This document shows, piece after piece, positions 24,101-34,700 of a stretch of DNA of 64,000 nucleotides. The translations under genes and the position numbers were made by a program. The number at the start of each line of letters is the position of its first letter. Positions within the stretch are counted from its first letter, which is position 1. Source of the stretch: Podarcis raffonei (Eukaryota; Chordata; Lepidosauria; Squamata; Lacertidae); NCBI RefSeq assembly GCF_027172205.1, contig NC_070604.1, positions 76,173,023 to 76,237,022 of the forward strand, in the 5' to 3' direction. The notes below the pieces were generated by a model that saw only the letters and a program-made list of their open reading frames with translations, did no database searches and was not told the DNA's origin.

Positions 24101-26169
24101 ATGCTTTAATTGCTCTGTTCAACAGACCAGTTATGCCATGAAAGTATCAAGAGCAAGGCAAACATTGTCAGTTTAGGATCTCAGAGGTTGCTTGGTTGTC
24201 TCGCATTTTAAAAGGGCTGTTCTTGTCAATATCAAAGCCAGCCAAGAAGTACCAGAAAATACCTCCCTTTCCTTAGCTCCACTTCACCAGTTTTTTTATT
24301 TTGACATTTAATTCAAACATGGCGATTTATGGTGCTCTGAGATGCTCTCTAATGCATCTACAAGGGCAGCACTTTAAGGAAAGGTAAGAAACATTCCCAT
24401 ATGATATTTAACTGCTGACATGGGTTGTTGGTGAAAAAAAAGATTGCCTGACTCCCTTTATTTTTAAGAAAACTCTACCAAATGACATACACTGTATCCG
24501 TTCATCATTTCTATGCTGTAATCTTGCAGTTGGTTACTCACACAAAGATACTACGGATTTTAGTGGGGCCAACATGACATGTTCCTGAGCACAAGATTGA
24601 AGCCACTGACAAGTCTCTCCCCCCCCCCCCATTTTCAAATTCTATTATAAAGTTATGAGCTGGCTTTGTTTATTACTTTTGGACTTCCAGTTTTAGAACT
24701 CCTTCACAGCATTCTATTTAAGTAAGTTGTATTATGCCTATTTATTGAACTTTACCTGTGCTTTTTTCTTTGTTTTAAACACTGATTTATTTTGATCGAT
24801 GGATTGTTTTATTGACTGTTGTGTAGACTGCCTTGTGAACATCTGTGGTGAATAGCAGTCTATAAATAGTAGAAATAAATAAAACTAGATTTTTAGCTGT
24901 GTACCTAAGATACATTTGCGTTTATTTAGTGGAAATATTTACATCCCACCTCTTTACCAGATGTGCTGCAAGGCAGAAGCAAACCTGTAAGGATACACCT
25001 GACAAATATGAATCAGGGTGCACAGGATGTGAGCCAATGCAGACGTTACCACATATCTGTATCGTGACAAGTGGTAGGACTGAAGATGCCTTGAATAAGC
25101 AAATGTAAGCAAACTCCTACACAGGGAGCTCAGCAGCAGGGAGCTGGGCAAAGAAAGCTGCATTTTTATTTGAAATGGGCTGTACAGTATCTGCTTCCCC
25201 CATGTTCGATCGCCATCATAAAGGTAGGGAAGAAGACCCCTGTCTGAAACCCAGGGGAGTCACTGCCATCACCTGTATATGATACAAGCTAGATGGGCCA
25301 GTGACTTGCCTTCGGCTAGGGCCGTAGTTCCCAATGTGGGGCACACGCCCCATGGGGGGGCAATTTTATTTTTAAGGGGGGCAATTCGAGAATTAGTTAT
25401 TAACAGTGAATGGCCTTTTAGGCTTCCTCCACGTGAACAGGAGTTCACGTTTTGAATAATAAGAATTATATGTCGCGGAGGGGCGGGTGCATCAGGATTT
25501 CAGAGATGCTTAGGTGAGGCATGGCCCAAAAAAGGTTGGGAACCACTGGGCTAGGGCAACATTCCGTCTTCCTCAATGGAAGGGCCCAAATTTTAATAGG
25601 CACAAACAACAAAGAGCCCAGGGAATCAGCCGGTCCATCCAATAACTCCTATCACCCCTAACCATTGGCCATGCTGGCCGGGGCTGCTGACAACCGCAGG
25701 TTCCCCAGTCGGGCCTTGAGGGCTTCAGCTGCAGTCCTAACTTGCACCGCTGGGTTTAAGGGGAGGGGACTTAGGACTTCCAGCATCTGCCTCATGCATG
25801 CCTTTACGCCCACAGCAGACCCGACCGAGGGCCCTTCAGACGACACGAGGCCCTTCTCTGCCCGCGCCCCTCACCTCTCAAGCAGCCCGGGGAGGGGCCG
25901 GCGAGGCGGTAGCAGGCGGGCCGGCGGCAGCCGAAGAGGAAGAGGCTCCTGTGGAAGGCGTCGGGCCGGCCTGGCCGAGGCGCGTAGAGCTGCAGCAGGA
26001 AGGCACGCGGCTCCCCGCACGCGCCGCACTGCAGCTCGGCAGGGCCCGGCAAGCCCGCCTCGCCCAGCCACGCCGGCCTGCCGCCCACTTTGCAAGGGAA
26101 CTGCTCGCTGCGCAGCCGCCAGGCCGCCGCCTCCTCCGCGAAGCCCAGCTTGACTCGCCGCGAGGCCAT
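17417..26169 (-). CDS. PDCD2: Programmed cell death protein 2 PDCD2 (6 exons, 359 aa)
   Basis: PDCD2 is a dedicated chaperone of ribosomal protein uS5 (RPS2) in small-subunit assembly. Exons in coding order are 26169-25875, 23699-23457, 21415-21266, 20792-20677, 18314-18198 and 17575-17417, 1080 nt in all, closing on TAA. The N-terminus, [20 protein letters not shown] then [10 protein letters not shown], matches the family. A MYND zinc finger spans residues 139-176, with ligands C139, C142, C150, C153, C159, H163, H172 and C176. The C-terminal PDCD2_C domain follows ([65 protein letters not shown]). Human PDCD2 is 344 aa; the linker at residues 197-245 is acidic and differs in length. For exon 2 the frame requires the CAAG acceptor (exon start 23699), not the TTTTTAG seven bases later. 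Confidence 0.97.
17842..17903 (+). repeat. 3' end of a tRNA-derived SINE
   Basis: The piece ccgcaaccccagagtcggcc, then aatggtcaggggtccctttacctttac, matches in reverse the left ends of the fuller SINE copies at about 44161 and 63024 (aaggtaaaggcccctggacg ...). It is truncated and lies in PDCD2 intron 5. Confidence 0.6.
18061..18152. repeat. (GCAT)n and long (AT)n microsatellite
   Basis: Four GCAT units are followed by AT dinucleotides broken by two gcat units. Frames through it read as Ile-Tyr repeats and are not genes. It ends 46 nt from PDCD2 exon 5 and its donor site (18198/18197). Confidence 0.95.
19069..19326 (-). mobile_element. 3' fragment of the CR1/L2-type LINE
   Basis: It starts at the left with (AAT)n, then ctggctgggtttccccagcc, and matches the 3' end of the LINE at 13689, in the same orientation, up to the region encoding the ORF C-terminus. 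It is 5'-truncated at about 19326 and more diverged than the full copy. It lies in PDCD2 intron 4. Confidence 0.85.
20107..20319. mobile_element. Tigger-like short DNA element, TA-flanked
   Basis: The ends cagtggtacca and ggttccactg are inverted and the element sits between TA dinucleotides (20105-20106, 20320-20321). Length is 213 bp with no transposase. Internal sequence (gtttgtaaaaccaaaacagg ... aaaacgtatgcaaaccaagg) is also partly inverted. It lies in PDCD2 intron 4. Confidence 0.7.
21070..21213. mobile_element. Partial Tigger-like short DNA element
   Basis: The right end (cttccaaggtacaactgta) and internal inverted pieces (gtttgtcaaacgtttcctga against ttttcaaacgctttggaagt) resemble the element at 22169-22331. 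The left end is not clear. It lies in PDCD2 intron 3. Confidence 0.5.
21915..23170 (-). mobile_element. Old CR1/L2-type LINE fragment, split by a Tigger-like insertion
   Basis: On the minus strand, 22148-21921 gives [20 protein letters not shown], the counterpart of AYQVAIATAKKTFFTASIAS in the LINE at 13689-16880. At 22929-22747, [20 protein letters not shown] corresponds to the endonuclease region there (WKLGNRGSTGFLLVYRPPRC). The copy carries several frame breaks and is interrupted at 22169-22331. It is clearly older than the 13.7 kb copy. It lies in PDCD2 intron 2. Confidence 0.75.
22169..22331. mobile_element. Tigger-like short DNA element inserted in a LINE fragment
   Basis: It is TA-flanked (22167-22168 and 22332-22333), with ends caatggtacctcgg and aaggttccactg. 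Length is 163 bp with internal self-complementarity (gttgtcaaacg / cgtttgacaac). Because it splits the LINE fragment, it inserted later. Confidence 0.7.
24745..24892 (+). repeat. Probable old LINE/SINE 3' tail
   Basis: The text gactgccttgtgaacatctg, then atagcagtctataaatagta and aataaataaaa, resembles the common reptile LINE 3' end (a gccttgggatc-type motif, tataaat, then an (AATA)n tail). It is diverged and only the tail is recognisable. It lies in PDCD2 intron 1. Confidence 0.4.
25322..25548. mobile_element. Non-autonomous hAT-like DNA element with perfect 8-bp duplication
   Basis: The ends ccgtagttcccaa and ttgggaaccactg are inverted. The flanks are ggctaggg at 25314-25321 and 25549-25556, an exact 8-bp duplication. 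There is no coding sequence in the 227 bp. The perfect duplication suggests it is younger than the 274-601 element. It lies in PDCD2 intron 1. Confidence 0.8.
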
Positions 26170-26340
26170 GATGTCTCCTTCCCGGCCGAGGCGGTGGAAG
26201 CCAGCGGCAATGGAGTCCGCCTGGCGAGGGGAAACAACAGCGCCTCCTTTGGAGAGCAGAGGCACCTGCGGGGGTTGGGCTGGAGACGGTTCTTTCCAAA
26301 ACGGCGCCTCCCTCCCCGCAGGACAGTCCTTGTTTAAAGT
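25820..26340 (-). promoter_or_regulatory. PDCD2: CpG-rich promoter and first exon of PDCD2
   Basis: Very high G+C with many CpG dinucleotides covers PDCD2 exon 1 (26169-25875) and about 170 bp upstream. No TATA box was seen near it, as expected of a CpG-island housekeeping promoter. Long frames in this stretch on both strands (for example the plus-strand Arg/Ala-rich ones) arise from base composition. The start site is not fixed. Confidence 0.7.
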
Positions 26341-26424
26341 GGCGGGCAGCGGGGTGGTTTTCTTCCCAATTGGACCAGATTCACAAGACCCTCTGGTGGT
26401 GACAAAGAAGTGAGGTGGCTTCAA

Positions 26425-28488
26425 TCCCCACCGGCTGGAATTAAAGGGGTCAGAATCCTAGCTGGAGTATAATCGAACCGAATTCCTGCCCCCTTCCAGA
26501 TCCAGAACAAACACGAGCTGGCTCTGGGCTGGCCTGATTTTTACTCCGAATCCTAATACTGAATCGGGTTGTGTTTTTTAATGTCAGGGAACTCTCCCAA
26601 CCCCCAACCTCAAGGGCCTCATGGGCAACTTTCTGAGAGCCACATGCCAGTTGTGGGCAAGGCAAAAAGCAAGGCGTGTGGGCAGCCTGAGCCAACATGA
26701 AGCTATGGACGCAAGTTTGTCGGGTGGGTTGTGTTGCAGATGATACACACAGCATACTCCATCCGGGAAAGCAAGAAGCATTGCCGTTGGTCAAAGACAC
26801 ACTTCAGCCAGATAAAAGCTTTCAAGGAGGGTGCAGAGCATGGGCAGTGTGACCTAGCCGGGTAGGGGTGAGACCTGGGATAAACCCTAGAACTGGATAG
26901 GGACAAGTGGGCCACCAGGTTTTACACAGCTTCCTTTTCACCAGCTTTATGCAAAAGCAAATTTGCCTAACAAGCAGAGGCAGGTACCTTTAAATAATTG
27001 TGAAGAGAGGATATGGGCAAGTGGAGCTTGTAATGAAGAAAAGCTGCAATTAATAGAATCTCCTTTTCCATAGTTATCCAGGTACAGGAACTATGTCTTC
27101 TTCTAGATATGACCAACCCAAAGTATGTTCAGATGACCACATTATTAAGGTGCCAGTTACAGTCACTGTTGTGTCTATTAGATTTGGGAGGTGAGGATTC
27201 GTTTTTGGTCATATGAATTAGCTGCATTAAAGAGAAAGATAAATAGAGATACTGGGGCAAATGCTAGTCTTAACTCATGCAGTATCACATATTATACTGC
27301 AGCTGGGTCATGCTTCTTAGAGAAGGGGGATTGATCACCTTGGGGGGGGGGTGTACTGATCACTTCCCTGCAAGAACAGAATGGTGTTTCAAGTTCGTAC
27401 TGATGCACTGGATACTAGGTTAATACTTATGGTCATTGTACATTAAGGAACAGTTTGCATTATCACAAGAGCATGAAATTCAGTAACTATGAATACCTTC
27501 CACTTACTTCTCTTGTGGGACTGGCACTGTTTCCAATTTTATTTTCAATTCTTTTCAACATATAGCCATCCAAACCAGCACAAAGACAAGTCCCTTTTAT
27601 CTTCTCTCCCCATCCCCATTTTTAAAATCAGAAATTATTTTGGTAATGGGACAAAATGTTCGCTTTCTTTTATATTGCTCCCTCCCACTCCTGACAAGCA
27701 TACACTGTATAAACAGATAGTATTGTTGATGAGAGCAAAGGCTAAAAATCAGCCATTATCAGCAACTCACATTATTTCCAATAAGCACACAATGAGTTTG
27801 CCCAATTTATGAAATATACCTAGTATGTATAGGACTGCATACTCATGTCTTCTCCCCACAACCAGACAAAGTTCAGGTCCTTCCCTTATTTAAGCTTTCC
27901 AGTGGAGAAGTTACATCCATACACCAACCCCCAGTAGTCTCAGCCAACACAACTGTAGCCCAGAACATCTGGAAGGCACCAGGTTGCAAAGGCTGCAGTA
28001 GGAAACCCTGTTATATTTGGTAACACACAGGCACATACTCAGATATATAGATGTATATACCATTCATACATGAATAAAAGCGTAAGTGACAATATGCTTT
28101 TATAAAACCTTACAGCAAGAGAAGAAAAACAGCGCAATGCACATTACACTGAAGTCATCAAATGTGCAACAGTTGAAAGCAGCAAAGTATTCTGTTCTTA
28201 GTTTTTAATGCTTAAAAGTTGCAAAACCTGAAAAAACAGTTACAGCATTGACATTTTGTGAGAATTACATCCTTGAAAGGAATGAAATAATCTCTTCCTA
28301 TGTACAACAACAGCCAATGATGCTTTTCCTTAAATATTGCTTTTAATGCTATGTCCTTAGTTGTTCAATCACATTTCTTCACAACAACAAAATAATTATA
28401 TAAAAGCAACAATTTCCTTATGGCAAACATTTCAGACGTTAACAGTGTGATTCTGTTAAATGCTAACTGGGTGAAGGAAGGAGTCACG
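26425..28488. other. Intergenic spacer between the PDCD2 promoter and the GNPAT 3' end
   Basis: No conserved coding sequence or complete repeat was recognised. It is AT-rich and includes a short G run at 27343-27351. The frames of up to 116 codons here lack any family resemblance. Confidence 0.5.
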
Positions 28489-28494
28489 TTTATT
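28489..28494 (-). terminator. GNPAT: Candidate GNPAT polyadenylation signal AATAAA
   Basis: The plus strand reads tttatt, giving AATAAA on the minus strand about 220 nt after the GNPAT stop. Later sites are possible because the spacer is AT-rich. Confidence 0.5.
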
Positions 28495-28714
28495 AAAAAA
28501 GAATGTTAATCATCAATGCTGACAAAGTTCTCTGAGTGGCAATGGAAATATTCTGGACGTCAGGAGTTTTCTCCCACAATTATGTAGCAGTAGTAACATT
28601 TCAAGGTGGGAAGTGTATCCTAAGTCTTCAGTTAGCATCCTGTTCATAATCTGCCTTACTTCCAGCCGTTCACAGTTTTAGTGTGCATAAGGCAAGCCAC
28701 TCAAGCAGCTCAAA

Positions 28715-31700
28715 TTAAAGTCTTGCAGCCATCGGTTTGCTTACAGGTATCCTAGATTCTGTAACAGGAATACAGAGTGCATTAGTTCTGAGAGAGAAAC
28801 ACTCTACCATTCCTTTACAAAAGCTGTTAAAGAAAACAAAAAGTTATGCAGGGAAAATACTTGTTACAAAACTACCTCTCAGAATCGGAGCTTAGAAGGA
28901 AGCTCTGTTTTGGACTGGGAAAAGCAAAGGAGCCTCCATTATTGAACTGGGCAGGCAGGGCATGTTCAAGCAAAAACTACTTGCAGTCAGCTGCTACACC
29001 TCATGCTAAATCCACTAATGTAATGCTAAGTCTTTGCCATCATTACTTCCATCACTTTTAAAATGTAAAGGTAAACTAAAGAATATCAGACATATACTCC
29101 TGAAAAGGTTAAGCCAGGAGGCAATCAGCTGAAATATAATAAAAAACCTCCTATTTGGCTGTAAAAGCTGCCATGGAGAGTGTTAACATTTTGGAGACCA
29201 TACATGATTCACTCAGTCTGTATTTCTGATGAACTATTGCGGGTCAGAGATGATCTTGACAAAGTGAGACTCTGTCAAGACAATATTGCAAGGGCCCAGT
29301 TTTCAGCATGCTACATTTTACATTTGAAAAACAGCTCCTACTCTTGCATGAAGTTTACAAACTGTTCAGCTACTGTTGACTTGGGAAATAACAAAAAGAG
29401 GAGAAGACACATGCAAAGTCTTTGGCAAAAAATCTCCGTCAGATTTCATAGTACTCTCCATTACCAATGGACACTTACCAAACATTCCTGCAGTTTTACT
29501 TAGAGCTTCTTTCCTTACAATGTAAGAGAATCCATCACTCCTGGGGAGAAAAGGAAAGAACTGAGCCGTATAATTAATACATTCACTGTTGTGAGTCCAA
29601 GCCTACAGAAGCCCCTCCTGACTGAGATTAGACTGGCAACCCTCCTTGCTGAATTTCTGGCACTGCTTAGTTGTGCAATCTCTGTATAATTTGCAAGAGA
29701 CTTTATACCCCAACTTTCTTCTCAGAAAATTTGTACTCACGTTTTCGTTTTTGATGCAACGCCTTGTCGCACGAGAGCTGCCAAAGCATTTTTCTGCATG
29801 TCTGAGGACAGGACATCGTAACACTGTGTGCTTCCTAAACAGGAGAAAGGGGAACAATTAAAGCTTCAGTTCTTTTACCCCAAGTGCTAAGTAAAGAATT
29901 GCATCATCCAAAGACAAAACACACACCTGCCTCGAGAAGCTCAGAAGCAAAGCTTCGGACTCCAAATATAAACTGCTTCTCCATAAAGGTCTCATTCGAT
30001 TCCTTTAAAAGGTACTTGCAGATTATCTAGTGGAGAGAAACCCATTAACGTCTTTGGTTAAGAAGCACATTAACAAAAGGATCATCACTCTTGCATGAAT
30101 AGTCATTGGAAAACTAAACTTGTAATAAAAATGTAACATTCTGAGTTGAAAAATACTTCATAGCATTTTAAAGAGTTGATCTGCTTTCTAAAGAGCTACT
30201 TCCAAGGGGCAGCCGGACTGGATTTCCCCCCGCCGCCCCCCCCCCCATTGAATGCTAAGTTCCTCATGCCATAGCTCTGTTTTTGAAAGCCACTTTGGGT
30301 TTCAAAGCAATTTTGTCATATGGCATTTGGGTGGGGGGGAGATGATGCTGTCAGAACACCACAATAGTTCTTGTGAAATAAATATATGGGAACCCACACG
30401 AGGGCAGGGGGAGCAGAGCTGTAAGCGCTGTACAGCAGGGCTTCATTCCGCAGGTAATACCAGTTTCAACTTGCTTATTCAATTTTTGTTTCCTTTAATA
30501 AATGACACCACCCAGTTAAATTTTAAATGTCAGCTTGATAAAGAGATACAAACCTAAGTGGGAGAGGACATGTGTTTGTTTGACTTCTAGTAAAATCTGT
30601 GCTACAGGTTTTAACCTGTTTTCTTAGAATGCTTAGGGTGCGTGTAGGCCACTTGCTTCTATATAAACACCCACATGTTAAGATTTTCACCATAGGCCCT
30701 TCTCATTTTCTGCTTTATATATTTATCTTTTTTATCCTACCAAAGGCCCTTCTCTGTGGGCCCCAGCATCAAAATATTAATAAATAAGTCACTCCCCACA
30801 AAAGGAATAGAAGACAGACTGGTGAAAATAACATTGCAGTTGATTTTGTACCTGGTAACCTTCCACAAAAGGCTTGAACATTGCTGTCAAGAAAGAGATT
30901 ATATTGTTTCCTTTCTCAGTAATGAAAACTTGCTGGGACGTGACTTGAACTGCGTCACATTTTGTAAGCAAGAAACAACCTTCTTCAAAATCCTGGGGAT
31001 TAAACAAAATTGGTTATGTTTTTTCAATGGGTTTAATGCCATGCAGACAGTTACAGATATTCAACACCTGTATTTCTCCAGTAAACAGGTCTAACGTATC
31101 TCAAGTCTGTTTCTAACTTTCAAATTATACCTAAATGGTATCTCAATGAAAAGGTATTTCAGTTACTATGGTCACAGCAAAGACAGATGGTTTTTAACAT
31201 TTTATGGCAGCTGACTCCTTTGCGATATCAAAACAGTAATATAGTTTTATTCTATAAAAATAATCTGATGCGTGATAAAGTTAATTGCATACAGTGGAGT
31301 CTGGTTACACAAATCAAAACCAGTTTTTCAAGACAAGACAGCCAAGGCATACACACTCTGTAACTGGGCCTATAAAATTTCCTGCAGGCCCTCCAGTAGA
31401 GCAAGCATATGCATGTATTGTACAACCTGCTATCTGAAGAAAATAATATCTGTGTACTGTACTCTGGCGTACAAAAGCTGAGGCCACATATTTTGTCACT
31501 GTCTTGTCTGTAAGCAGACAAAATTCTGCAAACAACAGCACATGGGATGCACAACCAAAAGTTTTGAATTATGCCTCTAGGTTACATAATAACACTAATC
31601 ACAAACCAAACTTTAACTGTTGGAGAAATTAGTTAGAGTGCATGCTTGTTAAATATATATGTATGAATTTCAGAATGGGAAATTTCATTTAAATCTTTGC

Positions 31701-34700
31701 TCCAAACTGCTTTAATTTAAACAATTCAATCTGCTTAACAGTAATTATAATCAGGCAATCCATGTTGCCTGTATTATAACCCTGGATTTTTTAGCACCAA
31801 GTTAGTCCCAACGGAACAGCTGTTCCCAGCCAGCAGCAGAAGCTAATTCTCAGTTTGCATTGCGCAACAACTGCAAATACTCCTGCTTGTTTGAGCACTT
31901 TGCACACTACATCAAGATTAAGAGGCTGGGATTTGTAATTCAAAGAGATGCTCCTTGAACATCTTAGAACCGAACACTCTGTACTCTTAGATGGCCAAGC
32001 ATTCCTGAGTTTTTGTAGTGAGAGTGCATGAAGTGCAGTTGAAGACCTGACCTTTCAAGAGGCAGGGAAAACAATTCATTATTGGGATTACACAAGAGCA
32101 AACTGAACAACAGACTAGTATGTAATTATGGCCGTATTAAGAACGGCACATGGAAGATAGATCAGAGAAAGTTTGGGCGGAACAGACTTCCCTGTTAAAA
32201 ACTAAAAAGAAGGAAGAAAATAATTGTGCATGCACTTCTAGCATAACCAGAATGGTTGGGACAGAACATAAATGTAAAGATAAAAGCAGCCGAAAACAAG
32301 GGGTGGGAGAGGGAAAACCACCCCAAGTAAGGAATAAGACACATCTGTATGGCAGGGATGGGGAACCTGTGATCCTCCAGATTGGACTACATCTCTCATC
32401 ATCCATGCCTACTTGTTGTACTGGCTAGGGCTATTTTAAGTTTCAGACCGTTAAAGTTTCAGACTGTTAGTTGTCAAGCTCTTTCAGGTGTATGTGTAAA
32501 AATTAGGTTGCGACATCTAGAATGAGGCTACAAGATGACATTACATAGCTTTGGTTTTACAGCAAAGGAAGTCATAACATCTTAAAACATTATAGATGTC
32601 ATTTTATGAGAAGGAATAGAACAGGGATGAGGAACCTGTGGTCCTCCAAATGATGTTAGACTCCAACTCGCATCATCCCTGGCCTACTGGTGATGCTAGA
32701 TGGGACTGATGGGAGTGGGTTTTAGCCATGTTGCTTCAAGGAAAAGAGGGACTAGCATATTGAAAACTCACTCAAAATTACAGCCAGAAATACTACCAAC
32801 AGCAGATCATAACAGCTTCAAGATCCCTCTCTCTATTCACATTAGGCTTCACTATTTAGTGAAGTCATGAGAAACTCCTGTAGATATTAAGCTACCAGGA
32901 CCGCACACAATACTTTACCTTCAGGGGTATTCCAGGAAAGAATATAAACTCGTCAGAGAAGACATCACGCCAGAAAGCAAAATTGCTATAGACTTCCTCT
33001 GGAAAACAAAATGCAACTGCCCATGAATAAACCCTTTTTTCAAAGTGTTTCACTATTAAAAGAGGATGTCTGCAAGGTGCTCATTTTTTAAGATAATAAT
33101 GTATGTTAAACGATGGCATAAAAACTGAACATGTACACAAGAATGGCAGAGTCACTTGGAAATGGTAGGTGCCATCATCAGAAGCTACTTCTGCGCAAAG
33201 TCTACTGAAATGACAGGGGATTTCACAACCCAGAATTGTTGATGGATTGCGGTTAACCTTAACACTAAATTATGCAATGGAAGTTGTCAGGGCATGCACC
33301 ATCCCCTTCAATCAACAGCTACTGGAGAATTAGCTCACCAGATAATGACAGTTCACTGGCACACGTCATAGCTGTTAAATTAAGGATGATCTGAAGCATG
33401 ACCAAGTTAGTCAGGTCACAGGAAGTGAAGCTGCTATAACAAAAATCTCACCACAAGCCTGTTTAGCAAATGACATAACTGCATTATAGGAAGAGATTTG
33501 TGGCTTTACAGATTTGCTATATTAGACAATGAATTTACCTTTTCTAGAACAGTGTGTCATTTGCAACGCGAGTGCTACAAGGGCTGGTCGCACAAAGACA
33601 TTGAGCAGCTGATTCCTGTAGGACCCGCACATGAGGACGGCGAGCGCTTGCTTAAAGACAAGTTCTTCCATAGCGCCAGCTTCCATATCTTTGTCATTGA
33701 GAACCACTTGCCCGTTGACAAGGCTCACAATGTTGGAGTGTAGAGCAAGACTGGATCGCACCGCTTTGTTAGCACACAGATTATCTAGGAAAAGACAAAT
33801 TGGGAATAAATGCCAAAACTGACACCATTTTAGCTTTGAATTTTTCAAGAAAAATACCAAGGAAAGAGGCAGGAAAACTGAATTGTTTCAGCTAGTGGTG
33901 GGCAAAATGCGCCTGTCTCATTCAGAGCAGGCTGTGCCTATCTTAGCCTTTTTTTTTGGAGAATCCTCAGAAGCAGTTGCCCAAGCATTTTCTGACAATT
34001 CTTCCCAAAGGCTCAGAAGAGCTGGTCTAGGGGAGTTCCTCCACTGAGCAACATAGGAAGCTGAGCCAGGTCACTGGTCCATTGAGCTCAGCATGACTTA
34101 CAGTGAATGGCAGCAGCTATCCAGCATTTCCAGACAGGTGACATTCCCACTCTTACCTGGAGATTTCAGGGGTTGAACCTGACACCTTTTGCATGAAAAG
34201 CAGATGCCTTGCCACTGAACCACAACACTTCCTTATGTTCCTACCTTCCTAGGTCCCACTATCACTAGCCCTACTTCCCACGCACTCGCAATTTTACTAA
34301 GTTGCTGGGATGGGGAGGTGGAGAAGGAGAAAAAACAAGCATCTGGAGTGTCTTGCCAAAAAATTTCCTAAGTTTCCAGTTCTCTAAGGTGAAGGCTTCA
34401 GAACATCTTTAGATCCTCCATTGCCAATGGGGACTCTGTTCAATGACTTAGGAAGAACAAACAACTGCAGTCCACAGAATTCACACTGGTAATGATGGAA
34501 CAGCTGTGAAGTGGTCTTTGGCTATTGTTCCCCTTCCGCAACCTCACCCTACAACTTGGTAAGTTTGAGAAAGGTTGGGAAAACAGGCAGATGAGAGAGC
34601 CAGCAGGTAACCATTCTGACTGGAGGCAGAATTTGGAAGAGGGTGGAAGCTGGTAAGGACAAAGAGATTTCTAAACTGGCAACTTTAAAAAGGCATGCAA

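Noticed and set aside
25641-25700. Short element piece (accattggccatgctggccg)
   Set aside because: It resembles a common reptile DNA element, but ends and duplication could not be set, so it is not listed as a feature.
25665-26424. Long frames on both strands around the PDCD2 start
   Set aside because: Only the minus-strand frame with [10 protein letters not shown] is PDCD2 exon 1. The others are a product of CpG-rich sequence.
32137-32428. Frames of about 90 codons on both strands
   Set aside because: They overlap a short dispersed repeat and have no conserved pattern.
33498-33822. Plus-strand frames opposite GNPAT exon 10
   Set aside because: They are antisense shadows of a conserved exon.
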